Assembly: GCA_963714405.1 (NCBI GenBank)
Contig: CAVQOH010000003.1
Coordinates: 62,001-126,000 of the forward strand
Source of the DNA: JAZGGS01 sp963714405
GTDB taxonomy: Bacteria > Bacteroidota > Ignavibacteria > Ignavibacteriales > Ignavibacteriaceae
Direction: 5' to 3'
DNA length: 64,000 nt
Below the pieces are notes generated by a model, which saw nothing but the letters and a program-made list of their open reading frames with translations, was not told where the DNA came from and ran no database searches. The position numbers and the translations under genes were made by a program. This document shows positions 28,103 to 36,766 of the stretch, piece by piece. Every line of letters begins with the position of its first letter. The stretch's first letter is position 1.

Positions 28103-29029
28103 TCAGTTTTTTTTAAGAAGAAACCTTGCATTTCTCTTAATGCCTTTTAGTTTTGCTCTTTTTATAGGACTGAGTTTAAATCTATTATTAAAACCCTCTT
28201 CGCGCATTTGTAGAACCTCTTCCAGGTTTAACTCTTTATTTTCAGGATGAATGATATCTTTTAATTTTGAAGGTTTTGAAAACTTTTTATTCCATGGGCA
28301 AACATCCTGACAGATATCGCAGCCAAAAATCCATCCATCGAATTTACCTTTTAATTTTTCTGGAATTTCATCTTTGTTTTCTATAGTTAGATAGGAAATG
28401 CATTTATTTGAATCCACAACATAATCAGAAACTATCGCATCGGTGGGACAAGCATCTATACAGGAAGTGCAAGTTCCACAATAATCAGGAACTTGTTCTT
28501 TATAATCAAATTCTGAATTTGTAATTATGTTTGCTATAAAAAACCAGCTTCCAAATTCTCTGTTTATTATATTTGAATGTTTTCCCATCCAACCTAAACC
28601 TGCTTTAACTGCCCACGCTTTATCCATTACAGGACCGGTATCTATATAAGAAATTGATTCGAAATTTGGATCAATATTTTTTAGATCTTCTTCCAACTCA
28701 TGTAGCATTGCCCAAATTACTAAATGATAGTCCTTTCCCCACGCGTAGCGCGAAATTTTTCCGTTTAAATGGTTTTGTGAATGATGTTCATCGGAATAAT
28801 AATTTACACCTAATGAAATAACACTTTTTGATGAAGAAAGAATTTTGGATAAATCTTCACGTTTTTCCCTATTCCTTTCCATATAATCCATTCCGGCATG
28901 GTAATCATTTTCTAACCAATCATCTAATCTTTTTTTTTCAACTATTAGTTTTTCTGATTTTGAAAAACCAATCAGATCAAAACCAACAGCCTTTGATTTT
29001 TGAATAATTAATTCATTTGTAAGTTTCAT
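28103..29029 (-). CDS. queG: Epoxyqueuosine reductase QueG
   Basis: Last step of queuosine synthesis in tRNA: reduces epoxyqueuosine, using cobalamin and two [4Fe-4S] clusters. The ferredoxin-like part has CGTCTSCIDACPTDAI and GCDICQDVCPWN. Upstream, LGVNYYSD and AWAVKAGLGWMGKHSNII are family signatures. The 308 residues are of normal bacterial size; the HEAT-repeat tail of longer members is absent. It starts 10 bp after the Rieske protein gene. Confidence 0.94.
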   Translation of the reverse strand: MKLTNELIIQKSKAVGFDLIGFSKSEKLIVEKKRLDDWLENDYHAGMDYMERNREKREDLSKILSSSKSVISLGVNYYSDEHHSQNHLNGKISRYAWGKDYHLVIWAMLHELEEDLKNIDPNFESISYIDTGPVMDKAWAVKAGLGWMGKHSNIINREFGSWFFIANIITNSEFDYKEQVPDYCGTCTSCIDACPTDAIVSDYVVDSNKCISYLTIENKDEIPEKLKGKFDGWIFGCDICQDVCPWNKKFSKPSKLKDIIHPENKELNLEEVLQMREEGFNNRFKLSPIKRAKLKGIKRNARFLLKKN

Positions 29030-29039
29030 TGGGCTGGGT

Positions 29040-29402
29040 TTACCAGTTCATTTTTTTTCGAACAACTTTTACGTACACATCCTTACCAAGCTTCTTTACC
29101 ATGTATGTTTCCAATCCATTACTACCTGAAGGTTTTTTCCCGGTTTCAAGATTAAACTTCCAGCCATGTGATGGACATACTATACAATTATGTTCAATAA
29201 ATCCCTCATAAATAAGTGCGGTGTGCTGATGAGGGCAGATATTACTTAAAGCAAAAACTTTTTCATCAATTTTAAAAAGTGCGATATCAACATCATCAAT
29301 CAAAAATCTTTTTCCTATCCTATCCTGAAGTTCTTCAACTGAGCATACCTTTTGGTAGCCCTCATCTTCAAAATTCTTCAAAAGTTCTGTATGTTTTATC
29401 AA
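29040..29402 (-). CDS. Rieske [2Fe-2S] ferredoxin-like protein
   Basis: A small Rieske-fold protein of about 120 residues. CPHQHTALIYEGFIEHNCIV followed by CPSHGWKF provides the two Cys and two His ligands (CxH-x17-CxxH), as in nitrite reductase small subunits and dioxygenase ferredoxins. No ATG is available; TTG 29402 or TTG 29381 are the likely starts, overlapping the end of the metallo-hydrolase gene. A longer upstream extension would only read through the neighbour out of frame. Partner oxidoreductase unknown; operon mates are an MBL hydrolase and queG. Confidence 0.82.
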   Translation of the reverse strand: MIKHTELLKNFEDEGYQKVCSVEELQDRIGKRFLIDDVDIALFKIDEKVFALSNICPHQHTALIYEGFIEHNCIVCPSHGWKFNLETGKKPSGSNGLETYMVKKLGKDVYVKVVRKKMNW

Positions 29403-30219
29403 CTCTAATTCCTTTTTCAGTATGTTTAACTGTTGCAGCAGCAAATTCCGGATCGTGACCGAAAAAAAGCAACCAGTTTTCATTAAGTGCTTCCCGCAGG
29501 ATTTTTTCTTTTTCTCTAATCGTAATTAAAGGTTGAAGATCATATCCCATTATGTAAGGGATTGGGATATGCGAAGCGAATGGAATAAGATCACAACAAT
29601 AAACAAGTGTATTTTTTTTATCAGATATTTTTACCATTTGCTGCCCGAACGTATGTCCGTTTATTAATATAAATTTTATTTCATCATCAAGTTGCGCATC
29701 CCCAATTGTAAAATTCAAAACGCCTTCTTCAAATAGAGGAACAAAATTTTCTTGTATATAGCTTCCCTTATCTTTTATTGATGACTTAACAGCCCAATCA
29801 TAATTTTTTTTCTGTACAAAGTATTGTGCATTTGGAAAAAAAGGTACGATTTTTTCATTTTCTTTTTTCGTAGCTCCGCCGCAATGATCAAAATGAAGAT
29901 GTGTAATAATGACATCTGTAATATCATCGGGTTTTAATCCATGCTCTGCTAATCCTGTTTCCATACTCGATTTACTGTTAACATCATAAATATCTCTTTC
30001 TTTGTCGCTCCATTTGTTACCCATTCCAACGTCGATAATAATTTTTTTGCTCTTGCTTTCTAAAAGTAAATTTCTTGTGGAGAGCTTTACACGGTTTCTA
30101 TCATCGGCAGGATTAGTTTTTTGCCATAGCGGTTTGGGTATTATTCCAAACATAGCTCCGCCATCCAGGCCAAAATAACCTGATTCTATAATCTTTAATT
30201 TATACTTACCAATTTTCAT
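29368..30219 (-). CDS. MBL-fold metallo-hydrolase
   Basis: A 283-residue metallo-beta-lactamase fold protein. ITHLHFDHCGG is the dinuclear metal motif; INGHTFGQQMV provides the next His, YCCDLIPFASH the bridging Asp region, and FGHDPEFAAA the last His. There is no signal peptide. It resembles lactonase/quorum-quenching-like hydrolases, but the substrate is not readable. First of a three-gene group with the Rieske protein and queG. Confidence 0.85.
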   Translation of the reverse strand: MKIGKYKLKIIESGYFGLDGGAMFGIIPKPLWQKTNPADDRNRVKLSTRNLLLESKSKKIIIDVGMGNKWSDKERDIYDVNSKSSMETGLAEHGLKPDDITDVIITHLHFDHCGGATKKENEKIVPFFPNAQYFVQKKNYDWAVKSSIKDKGSYIQENFVPLFEEGVLNFTIGDAQLDDEIKFILINGHTFGQQMVKISDKKNTLVYCCDLIPFASHIPIPYIMGYDLQPLITIREKEKILREALNENWLLFFGHDPEFAAATVKHTEKGIRVDKTYRTFEEF

Positions 30220-30279
30220 TTAAATCATTTATTCATTGACAAAATTTTTATTAAACTAAAAAAAGTTCTTCTAACTTTA

Positions 30280-30312
30280 AAAAAAAAGGCACCTTCGGTG
30301 CCTTTAAAAAAA
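30280..30312 (-). terminator. Intrinsic terminator after the ferredoxin gene
   Basis: GGCACC, loop TTC, GGTGCC (30288-30302), with an A-run on the plus strand at 30279-30287 that is a T-run for minus-strand transcripts. It lies 13 bp beyond the ferredoxin stop and isolates it from the metallo-hydrolase group. Confidence 0.9.
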
Positions 30313-30324
30313 ATCTAATCACAA

Positions 30325-30657
30325 TTATCTTCCTAATCCATCCAAGTATTCTTTTTTCTTTAACAAATCTTCTTCGCTCTCTTCATGCTTAGGATCCGGT
30401 AAACAGCAATCAACAGGGCAGACAGCAGCACATTGCGGTTCATCATGAAATCCTTTGCATTCAGTGCATTTATCCGGTACGATATAAAAGAATTCATCGG
30501 AATAGAATCCTTCAGCTCCGGAAGGAGCAGCTGCACCATCACCGTAGGTAGTTCCAGATAATTCCCATTCAACCCCACCTTCGTAAATAGCTGTGTTAGG
30601 GCATTCCGGTTCGCAAGCACCACAGTTAATGCACTCTTCAGTAATGTATATTGCCAT
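30325..30657 (-). CDS. 2[4Fe-4S] ferredoxin, Chlorobium type with central insertion
   Basis: Low-potential electron carrier, 110 residues. Cluster 1 uses C9, C12, C15 and, with CP, C19. Cluster 2 uses the wide pattern C64-x2-C67-x8-C76-x3-C80, as in Chlorobium ferredoxins, with extra cysteines at 84-85. Between the clusters is an insertion of about 25 residues, rich in Gly/Ala and aromatics, not found in short clostridial ferredoxins. Monocistronic, with GGAGAG before ATG 30657 and a strong terminator after. Confidence 0.92.
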   Translation of the reverse strand: MAIYITEECINCGACEPECPNTAIYEGGVEWELSGTTYGDGAAAPSGAEGFYSDEFFYIVPDKCTECKGFHDEPQCAAVCPVDCCLPDPKHEESEEDLLKKKEYLDGLGR

Positions 30658-30835
30658 AATTCTCTCCTTTAAACGTTAAGCTTCTATTTACAGATTACCA
30701 AAATTAATTCAAATTAAACAACAATATTGCAAAATTTACTTTCTCGTTCAAGATAATATTGTTCTAAAGTATTTGCTTACCAAGACATTATTTTATTATA
30801 AAAGCTTCTATTTGTAAAAAATCACTAAAAATATA

Positions 30836-31027
30836 TTATTCTTCCACTTTTTGCTCCAAAAGCCAATCCACTAATGCCTGGAGTTCTTCATCAGTTCCTT
30901 TAAACGGCTTTTTATGCGTTTCAAATAATTTCTTTCCATCTGGATCTTCAAATGAATTAAAACTGAAGCCAACTACTATAATTGCACCAAAAAGCACTAA
31001 AATTACTTGATTAACAATACTTTTCAT
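30836..31027 (-). CDS. Small exported protein resembling a cytochrome c that lost its haem site
   Basis: 63 residues: a membrane/signal segment (IVNQVILVLFGAIIVVGFSF), then EDPDGKKLFETHKKPFKGTD and EELQALVDWLLEQK. The GKKLFE start and the ALVDWL end are those of small class I cytochromes c, but the CxxCH and the centre are missing. It looks like an in-frame internal deletion joining the two ends. It may still be expressed as a short anchored peptide. The relation to cytochromes is inferred from these two short stretches. Confidence 0.45.
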   Translation of the reverse strand: MKSIVNQVILVLFGAIIVVGFSFNSFEDPDGKKLFETHKKPFKGTDEELQALVDWLLEQKVEE

Positions 31028-31154
31028 TTTTTCTACTTTTAAGATGAAAAACGAACTTGATACAAGGAATTAAAAATCAGTAAATTTTGTAATCCCCATT
31101 TATTAACATCATCAAAACTATATGATATCAATGAATTATTCAATACAATATTAA

Positions 31155-31991
31155 TTACGGTTTTTCTCCCTCATATCCATTTTGAAGATAAAACAACGCG
31201 TTGTTAGTAATATTCAGATTTTTCTCAATTGCAAATTTTTCAGCATTATAAGTATTACCATTATAAAACCGAAACCATAGTAAACTACCAACCATTAAAC
31301 CATCAAAGACTCTATCCTCAATAAATGAGTTGATTGTTAGATAACCCCATAAAACATTCCATCCAAGTGAAAGCAATCCGCTGATGTATTCTTCTGTGTA
31401 AAACTGTCCGGCACCTGGAATAAACATTGAAATAATTTTTGCAAAGTTTACAGAATATTTTCTTGCTTCAACTTTTTGAGCAAGTAGCTTCAATTCGTGT
31501 TCATTATTAATTTTTGTAAAACTGAACGCTGCGTTTTCCCAATCATCGGCAAAAATGTAAGCCCATCCTCGCCAGTAATTAAGTTCATCTTCTTTTGATG
31601 AAAATCTTTCATCATCTTCCAAAGAGTTTAATAAACTTTGTGCTTTATCAGTTGTTCTTCTAAGAATGTTTACACGAATGTTTTCAATTCTGCTTTCATA
31701 AATTTCATTTTCACTTTCCGCACTTATTTCTGCAAGTGTAAAATATTTTACGGCTTCATTAAACTTACCACCCTGTTTATAGCTTTTAGCAATTAACATA
31801 TATGCTTTAAAACTGTATGAACCTTCTTGATCAAAAAACAGGAGGCGTTTAAGTTCTGTTATTGCATCATAGTAATTTTCTTCATCATAAAGTTGTTCTG
31901 CTATTTTAAACTGATCATTAAAATTATTCTGAGCAGTAAGAGTCCCTGCTGCAGTACATAGTAATATGAAGATTAAAAAATAATTAATCAC
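31155..31991 (-). CDS. Exported TPR protein with PGAGQFY membrane hairpin domain
   Basis: About 278 residues from GTG 31991, which gives a clean signal peptide (NYFLIFILLCTAAGTLTAQ) and an 8-bp overlap with the upstream gene; a start at 32030 would place 13 extra residues before it. TPR-like helices cover about residues 30-180. The C-terminal third has MFIPGAGQFY, a hydrophobic segment, and RFYNGNTYNAEKFA. The same PGxGxxY...fYxGNxYxA plan is found in the upstream gene product, so the two are paralogous in this part. Function unknown; likely envelope-associated. Confidence 0.6.
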   Translation of the reverse strand: MINYFLIFILLCTAAGTLTAQNNFNDQFKIAEQLYDEENYYDAITELKRLLFFDQEGSYSFKAYMLIAKSYKQGGKFNEAVKYFTLAEISAESENEIYESRIENIRVNILRRTTDKAQSLLNSLEDDERFSSKEDELNYWRGWAYIFADDWENAAFSFTKINNEHELKLLAQKVEARKYSVNFAKIISMFIPGAGQFYTEEYISGLLSLGWNVLWGYLTINSFIEDRVFDGLMVGSLLWFRFYNGNTYNAEKFAIEKNLNITNNALFYLQNGYEGEKP

Positions 31992-32847
31992 AGAAATTAT
32001 ACTCCGGCAAAAAGTAATTATTCTGTTCAAGATAAAGATTCAAGCCATCTTCAAATTCAAAAGAAATTTTTGCATTAAAAATTTGTGCTGCAGCTATTGA
32101 ACCATAAACATTTCCTGCATAAAAGAATGCACCCAAACCAGTAAATATCCATGCCCGAGTGTTATGATTAGCTCTAAAATTATCATAAGCAAGAAAAGCA
32201 AATAATCCTGTTGCTAATAACGCAGTTATGCCATCACCCCATTCATCCAAATACATTTTTCCTGATCCAGGTATAATAGCTGAAAGTATTCCTGCTACCG
32301 CTTCACTTTTCAATGGAGGATTTATTTTCCATTCGAAAAATGCAGATACAATCTCTTTTTCAATTTCATCAAATGGAGCTAATATTTCTTCTCTTGGTTT
32401 AAAATTTAATTTTGAATATAGATGAGAAAAACTGATTAGTTTGCACAGGTAATTAATTGATGATGAATCCTTTTCCGAAAATGGATAAGTCTCCATTCCA
32501 TAGTTTTCATAAAAAGAGTATGGATTATTCAGAAAACGATTTTTAAGATGCAGTTTTTTGATATCTCTTTTAAACTCTGAAAGTGATAGTGGTGGGATAA
32601 GATCTTTTTCAATTTTCTGAAGTAAACCTATTTTAGAATAGCACAACATAATTTTAAAATCGATTGTATCATTTCTAAGTATTTTCCTTATAGAACGATA
32701 CTCTTCAAGAGCTCTTAAATAATCACCTTCACAGAAAAGATGATCAGCAAAAAGTTTTATGTTTTGTGTGGACTTGAAATCAAACTCATCTGATTGAGAA
32801 ATGATAACAGGTGAGAAAAATATAATTAAAAAAAATACCTTCCTCAT
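31984..32847 (-). CDS. Exported protein with PGSGKMY membrane hairpin domain
   Basis: A 287-residue protein with a signal peptide (MRKVFFLIIFFSPVIIS), an N-terminal helical part with TPR-like spacing (DYLRALEEYRSI), and a C-terminal domain reading AIIPGSGKMYLDEWGDGI, a hydrophobic stretch, then FFYAGNVYGSIAAA. This mirrors the downstream gene's C-terminal domain. The start overlaps the YidD-like gene by 4 bp and its end overlaps the next by 8 bp, so all three are coupled. I do not recognise a named function. Confidence 0.6.
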   Translation of the reverse strand: MRKVFFLIIFFSPVIISQSDEFDFKSTQNIKLFADHLFCEGDYLRALEEYRSIRKILRNDTIDFKIMLCYSKIGLLQKIEKDLIPPLSLSEFKRDIKKLHLKNRFLNNPYSFYENYGMETYPFSEKDSSSINYLCKLISFSHLYSKLNFKPREEILAPFDEIEKEIVSAFFEWKINPPLKSEAVAGILSAIIPGSGKMYLDEWGDGITALLATGLFAFLAYDNFRANHNTRAWIFTGLGAFFYAGNVYGSIAAAQIFNAKISFEFEDGLNLYLEQNNYFLPEYNFCD

Positions 32848-33293
32848 TTATCCTGCACGATAGTTGAAGCAGGAATGTAGTTTATCTTTTCTTCATCAAG
32901 TGAATACAGTGAAGGTGGATCATAGTAATATCCTCGTTTTACACGAGGATAGTGATTATGCCCTTTATAAACATTCATATCTCTGGTAAATCTATCGAAA
33001 AACATTAGCGTGCCTTGCAGCAAATTGGTTTCACTTGCAGATTGAATTAAGAAAGATGAGCAGGAAGGACGAAAAGGGCAATTATCTCCATCAAGATCCG
33101 AGATAAAAAACCAGTAAGCGTTGCCAATTGATTTTACCAGAGCTTCACTGAAAGTATCTGCTTCAAACGAATAATGACGTTTTCTTAATTCTAAAGGTTT
33201 TTGATAAGAAAAATCTGCTTTCTCCCATTTTACCCAATCGGTTTGAGAGAAAGTAGCGGAAAAAGAAATAAGAATAAATAACAATAATTTCAA
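32844..33293 (-). CDS. Exported YidD-like protein
   Basis: 149 residues. A signal peptide (MKLLLFILISFSATFSQ) precedes a domain reading CPFRPSCSSFLIQSASETN and LLQGTLMFFDRFTRD. This is the cysteine and helix pattern of YidD, the membrane protein insertion efficiency factor (CxxxPTCSxYxxxA...G...GxxxxxxRxxRC), although the last Cys is missing. Normal YidD is about 80 residues and cytoplasmic, so export is unusual. It lies 3 bp after an acyl-CoA dehydrogenase gene and is coupled to two PGxGxxY proteins. Confidence 0.68.
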   Translation of the reverse strand: MKLLLFILISFSATFSQTDWVKWEKADFSYQKPLELRKRHYSFEADTFSEALVKSIGNAYWFFISDLDGDNCPFRPSCSSFLIQSASETNLLQGTLMFFDRFTRDMNVYKGHNHYPRVKRGYYYDPPSLYSLDEEKINYIPASTIVQDK

Positions 33294-33296
33294 ATT

Positions 33297-34442
33297 TTAC
33301 TTTTTATCTAATAACGATCTTGCAATTACAATTTTTTGTATTTCGGAAGTGCCTTCATAAATTTCTGTAATCTTTGCATCCCGCAAATATCGTTCAACTA
33401 GGTATTCCCTTACATAACCATAACCACCATGAATTTGAATTGCTTCCAACGCACATTCTACAGCAATTTTAGATGCATAAAGTTTTGCCATTGCTGCTTC
33501 TGCAAAATATTTACTACCATTATCCTTTAAAGCTGCTGCTTTTAATGTTAGCAATTTTGCAGCATCAACCTTAACAGCCATATCAGAAAGTTTAAACTGA
33601 ATTGCCTGGAAGTTTGCTATTTCTTTACCAAAAGCTTTTCTTTCTTTGGAATATTTTAAGGCGGTTTCAAGTGATGCTTCTGCAATACCTATGGCCTGAG
33701 CAGCTATGCCAATCCTGCCACCGTTAAGCGTATTCATCGCAAAGTTAAATCCTTTGCCTTCTTCCCAAATAATGTTTTCAGCAGGAACTCTGCAATTTTC
33801 AAAAGTTAATGAGCATGTATCAGAGCTTCTTATACCTAGTTTATCTTCCTTCTTACCGTGTCCGAATCCTTCTGTTCCCTTTTCAACTAAAAGAGCAGAA
33901 ATACCATGATGACCTTTTTCCTTATCAGATTGAGCTATAATAATATGGTAATCAGCGGTTTGCCCATTCGAAATCCAGTTCTTAATACCATTCAATACAT
34001 AGAATTCACCGTCTTTATCCGCAGTTGTTCTTTGGCTTGTTGCATCACTTCCTGCTTCAGGTTCAGAAAGAGCAAAGGCACCAAGTTTTTCACCTTTAGC
34101 AAGTGGTACAAGATATTTTTGCTTTATATGATCTGATCCATATTCTTCCAATCCCCACGTAACAAGTGAATTATTAACAGACATGATTACACCAACACTT
34201 GCATCAACTTTAGAAATTTCAATCATTGCTAAAACATAACTGATAGTATCCATTCCTGCACCACCGTAATCGGGTGAAACCATCATCCCCATAAAACCAA
34301 GCTCACCCATTTGTTTAACTATTTTTTCAGGAAATTCTGCATTTTTATCTCTCTCAACAGCAGTAGGAGCAATTTCATTCTGTGCAAAATCCTTTGCGGA
34401 TTCCTGTATCATTAGTTGTTCTTCTGTAAAATCGAAATTCAT
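33297..34442 (-). CDS. Acyl-CoA dehydrogenase (short/medium-chain, butyryl-CoA type)
   Basis: A 381-residue flavoprotein of the standard acyl-CoA dehydrogenase length, unlike the 601-residue FadE in this window. AFALSEPEAGSDA and WISNGQTADY are the flavin motifs, NGGRIGIAAQA the central helix, IQIHGGYGYVREY and EIYEGTSEIQK the C-terminal motifs, the Glu of YEGT being the catalytic base. It oxidises short or medium acyl-CoA and would complement FadE. ATG 34442 is clear. The stop is 3 bp from the YidD-like gene, an arrangement without obvious functional logic. Confidence 0.93.
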   Translation of the reverse strand: MNFDFTEEQLMIQESAKDFAQNEIAPTAVERDKNAEFPEKIVKQMGELGFMGMMVSPDYGGAGMDTISYVLAMIEISKVDASVGVIMSVNNSLVTWGLEEYGSDHIKQKYLVPLAKGEKLGAFALSEPEAGSDATSQRTTADKDGEFYVLNGIKNWISNGQTADYHIIIAQSDKEKGHHGISALLVEKGTEGFGHGKKEDKLGIRSSDTCSLTFENCRVPAENIIWEEGKGFNFAMNTLNGGRIGIAAQAIGIAEASLETALKYSKERKAFGKEIANFQAIQFKLSDMAVKVDAAKLLTLKAAALKDNGSKYFAEAAMAKLYASKIAVECALEAIQIHGGYGYVREYLVERYLRDAKITEIYEGTSEIQKIVIARSLLDKK

Positions 34443-34642
34443 TTTTCACCCTTTTTAATTTTTTGAGGTTCAGAAAGATTAGTTGTTGAGGTCTTCACTT
34501 TTTCCTTTTTCATTCTTTAAAAATAAATGAATATTATCTTTATAGCAAAGTATAGTTGAAATGATTGCTGTATTTTATAATCATAACACTAAACCGTTTA
34601 ATGCTAATTGCTATATTTGATAAAAGAGATATAAATATAGTA

Positions 34643-35705
34643 ATGAGCAGCAAGTAAAAAAATATTAAAGGGATTTACTGTTGAAGAACTTGAACAATTA
34701 TGTTCTGAAATGGGTGAACCAAAATTCAGGGCAAAGCAGATTTTTATCTGGATGTATGATCATTTTATAGATAGCTTTGAAGAAATGCTGAATTTGCCAA
34801 AAGAATTTAGAAAAAACCTTGATGAAAATTTTGCACTTAAATACACTTAAATATACTTACATCTGAAATTTTCTGCAGATTACCGGTACAAAAAAATATA
34901 TCTTTGAAACTGCAGAAGGAAATAGAATTGAATCGGTTATGATTCCGGATGTTAAACGGAACACACTTTGCATTTCTACGCAGGCCGGATGCCCTCTTGA
35001 TTGTAAATTTTGTGCAACAGGGTTAATGGGATTTAAAAAAAATCTTATCAGCGGGTGAAATTTTTGATCAGTATAAATATGTTGTAAAGGATAATTTAGA
35101 AACAAAAATTACAAACATTGTTTATATGGGAATGGGAGAACCATTATTAAATTTTAACGAAACAGTAAAATCGCTTAAAATATTTTCCCATGATTTAGTA
35201 ACATGGAATAAGCCCGCGAAGAATTACTCTTTCAACTGCAGGTATTGCACCTAAAATAAAAGAACTTGCAGATTTAAATATAAAAGTAAAGCTTGCACTT
35301 TCTCTTCATTCTTGTTTTGAAGATATTAGAAATAAAATTATGCCCATAAACAGAAAATATTCAATTAACGATAACATTGAAGCGGTTAAATATTACACAA
35401 AAAAAACGCGTACAAAAATTACGTTTGAATATGTTATGCTTAAAGATGTTAATGATAGGACGGAAGATATTAAAGCGCTAACAAAACTATGCAGATCACT
35501 TCCTGCAAAGGTAAACCTTATCCCGTTTAATTCTCTTGCTCATATGAATCCAGGAGGATTTTCAGAAAAACTACTGCCAAGTGATTCTGAAAGAATTAAT
35601 GAATTTGTAAGCAAATTAAAATCAGGTGGAATAACAGTAATGTTAAGAAATACGCAGGGAGATGATATTGCCGCAGCTTGCGGGCAGTTAGCTTATCAAA
35701 CTTAA
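34643..35705 (+). CDS. rlmN: 23S rRNA/tRNA adenine-C2 methyltransferase RlmN (multiple frameshifts)
   Basis: Radical SAM methyltransferase modifying A2503 of 23S rRNA and A37 of tRNAs. Pieces in three frames give KGFTVEELEQLCSEMGEP, RAKQIF, CISTQAGCPLDCKFCATG (CxxxCxxC cluster motif), YMGMGEPLLN, RRITLSTAG, LALSLHS and IPFNSLAHMNPGG, in correct order. Breaks lie near 34655 (extra T after MSSK), around 34834-34880 (a tandem CACTTAAATA duplication plus extra T's), at 35035-35042 (A8 instead of A7) and near 35211 (extra A). Removing these yields a full-length protein, so I read it as one gene with sequence errors. Confidence 0.88.
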
Positions 35706-35777
35706 TAAATAATTATCATCAGAATATTGTTTTTGTGAGAGATTTCTTCACTTCATTGTAATAATTATAAATTAAAA

Positions 35778-36317
35778 ATGAAAAAACTTACACACGATGA
35801 AATATCTGAAAACAGAAGTACACTTGAAAACCTGCATAAGGTAAAAAAGCTTCCTGTTTACGTTATAATAGATAGCATAAGAAGTAACTACAATATTGGT
35901 TCAATTTTCAGAACTTCTGATGGGGCAATGATAGAAAAACTTTACTTGTGCGGTTACACGCCTCATCCTCCCAAAAAAGAAATACTTAAAACTGCATTGG
36001 GTGCAACGGAAAGTGTTAACTGGGAATATATAAAAGATCCAAAAGAAGTGATAAAAAAATTGAGGGCTGAAGGAATTAAAGTTTGCGCACTTGAACTTAC
36101 GGATAAAAGTTTTCCTTATTATGATCTGAAAAAAGACATCTTCCCTCTTTGTTTATTAGTAGGAAATGAAATCACAGGTGTTGCTCAGGATTTGTTGGAT
36201 CTTTGTGATTTTTCAATTGAAATTCCTCAGTATGGGATTAAACAATCACTTAATGTTGCAGTTGCTTACGGCGTTACTATTTTTGAGTTGAGGAAGCTGT
36301 TTGATGGTGAAAATTAA
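35778..36317 (+). CDS. TrmH/SpoU-family RNA 2'-O-methyltransferase
   Basis: A 179-residue SPOUT-fold methyltransferase. YVIIDSIRSNYNIGSIFRTS is motif 1 (Asn and Arg for the ribose), LLVGNEITGV motif 2, and IPQYGIKQSLNVAVA motif 3 with the SAM-binding knot. Lacking an N-terminal RNA-binding domain, it resembles TrmL or stand-alone SpoU proteins that methylate tRNA wobble ribose; the target is not certain. It sits 72 bp after rlmN, another RNA methyltransferase gene. Confidence 0.88.
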   Translation: MKKLTHDEISENRSTLENLHKVKKLPVYVIIDSIRSNYNIGSIFRTSDGAMIEKLYLCGYTPHPPKKEILKTALGATESVNWEYIKDPKEVIKKLRAEGIKVCALELTDKSFPYYDLKKDIFPLCLLVGNEITGVAQDLLDLCDFSIEIPQYGIKQSLNVAVAYGVTIFELRKLFDGEN

Positions 36318-36349
36318 AAAATGTTGACAGTATTTTTTAGTTGTATGAT

Positions 36350-36423
36350 ACCTATTTACTTGCTTTACGGATAAACGGAAGAGAAAATAAAGATTGTGGA
36401 AGAGTGTTATCATCAAAAAATAA
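36350..36423 (+). pseudogene. Remnant of a DNA methyltransferase C-terminus
   Basis: One frame reads IPIYLLYG, an in-frame TAA, then TEEKIKIVEECYHQ. This matches the LYGLTEEEIKIVE tail seen at the end of many restriction-modification N6-adenine methyltransferases, with the Leu codon TTA changed to TAA. Only the last twenty or so residues remain. The substitution stop, not an insertion, points to true decay. Confidence 0.5.
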
Positions 36424-36475
36424 ATTAATAGTAATCCGAGGTCGCAAATTGCTGTCTCAGAATTAAGGATTATTT

Positions 36476-36766
36476 ATGTCATCAAAATCTTTAATTCCCG
36501 TTGATTCACTTATCGATAAGATTCTAATTGTAAGAAATCAAAAAGTTATGCCGGATAGTGATTTAGCAGAGCTACACGGTGTAAAAACAAAACGGCTGAA
36601 TGAGCAGGTATAAAGAAATATTAAGCGGTTTCCGATAGATTATCCAGATAATGCAAGTTATTTATCAGTTAATAGCTCCCTCTCCAAAATCAAAAAAAAA
36701 TTACAGGATCCATGGCTTATATCAATTAAAGATAATGGCATAGAATCAGATAAAGAAATGGACTAA
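36476..36766 (+). pseudogene. Decayed ORF6N-domain protein fused to unrelated tail
   Basis: From ATG 36476 the frame gives SLIPVDSLIDKILIVRNQK and DSDLAELHGVKTKRLNEQV, the classic ORF6N (phage antirepressor-like DNA-binding) N-terminus. TAA at 36611-36613 interrupts it where AAA (Lys) is expected. The same frame then continues RNIKRFPIDY as in intact homologues. After that the match ends, and the following codons run into a segment resembling a methyltransferase C-terminal region. It is a truncated remnant from a mobile or phage-related locus. Confidence 0.65.

Noticed and set aside
29403..29483. N-terminal extension of the Rieske protein
   Set aside because: Overlaps the 3' end of the metallo-hydrolase gene in another frame and does not resemble Rieske proteins or a signal peptide.
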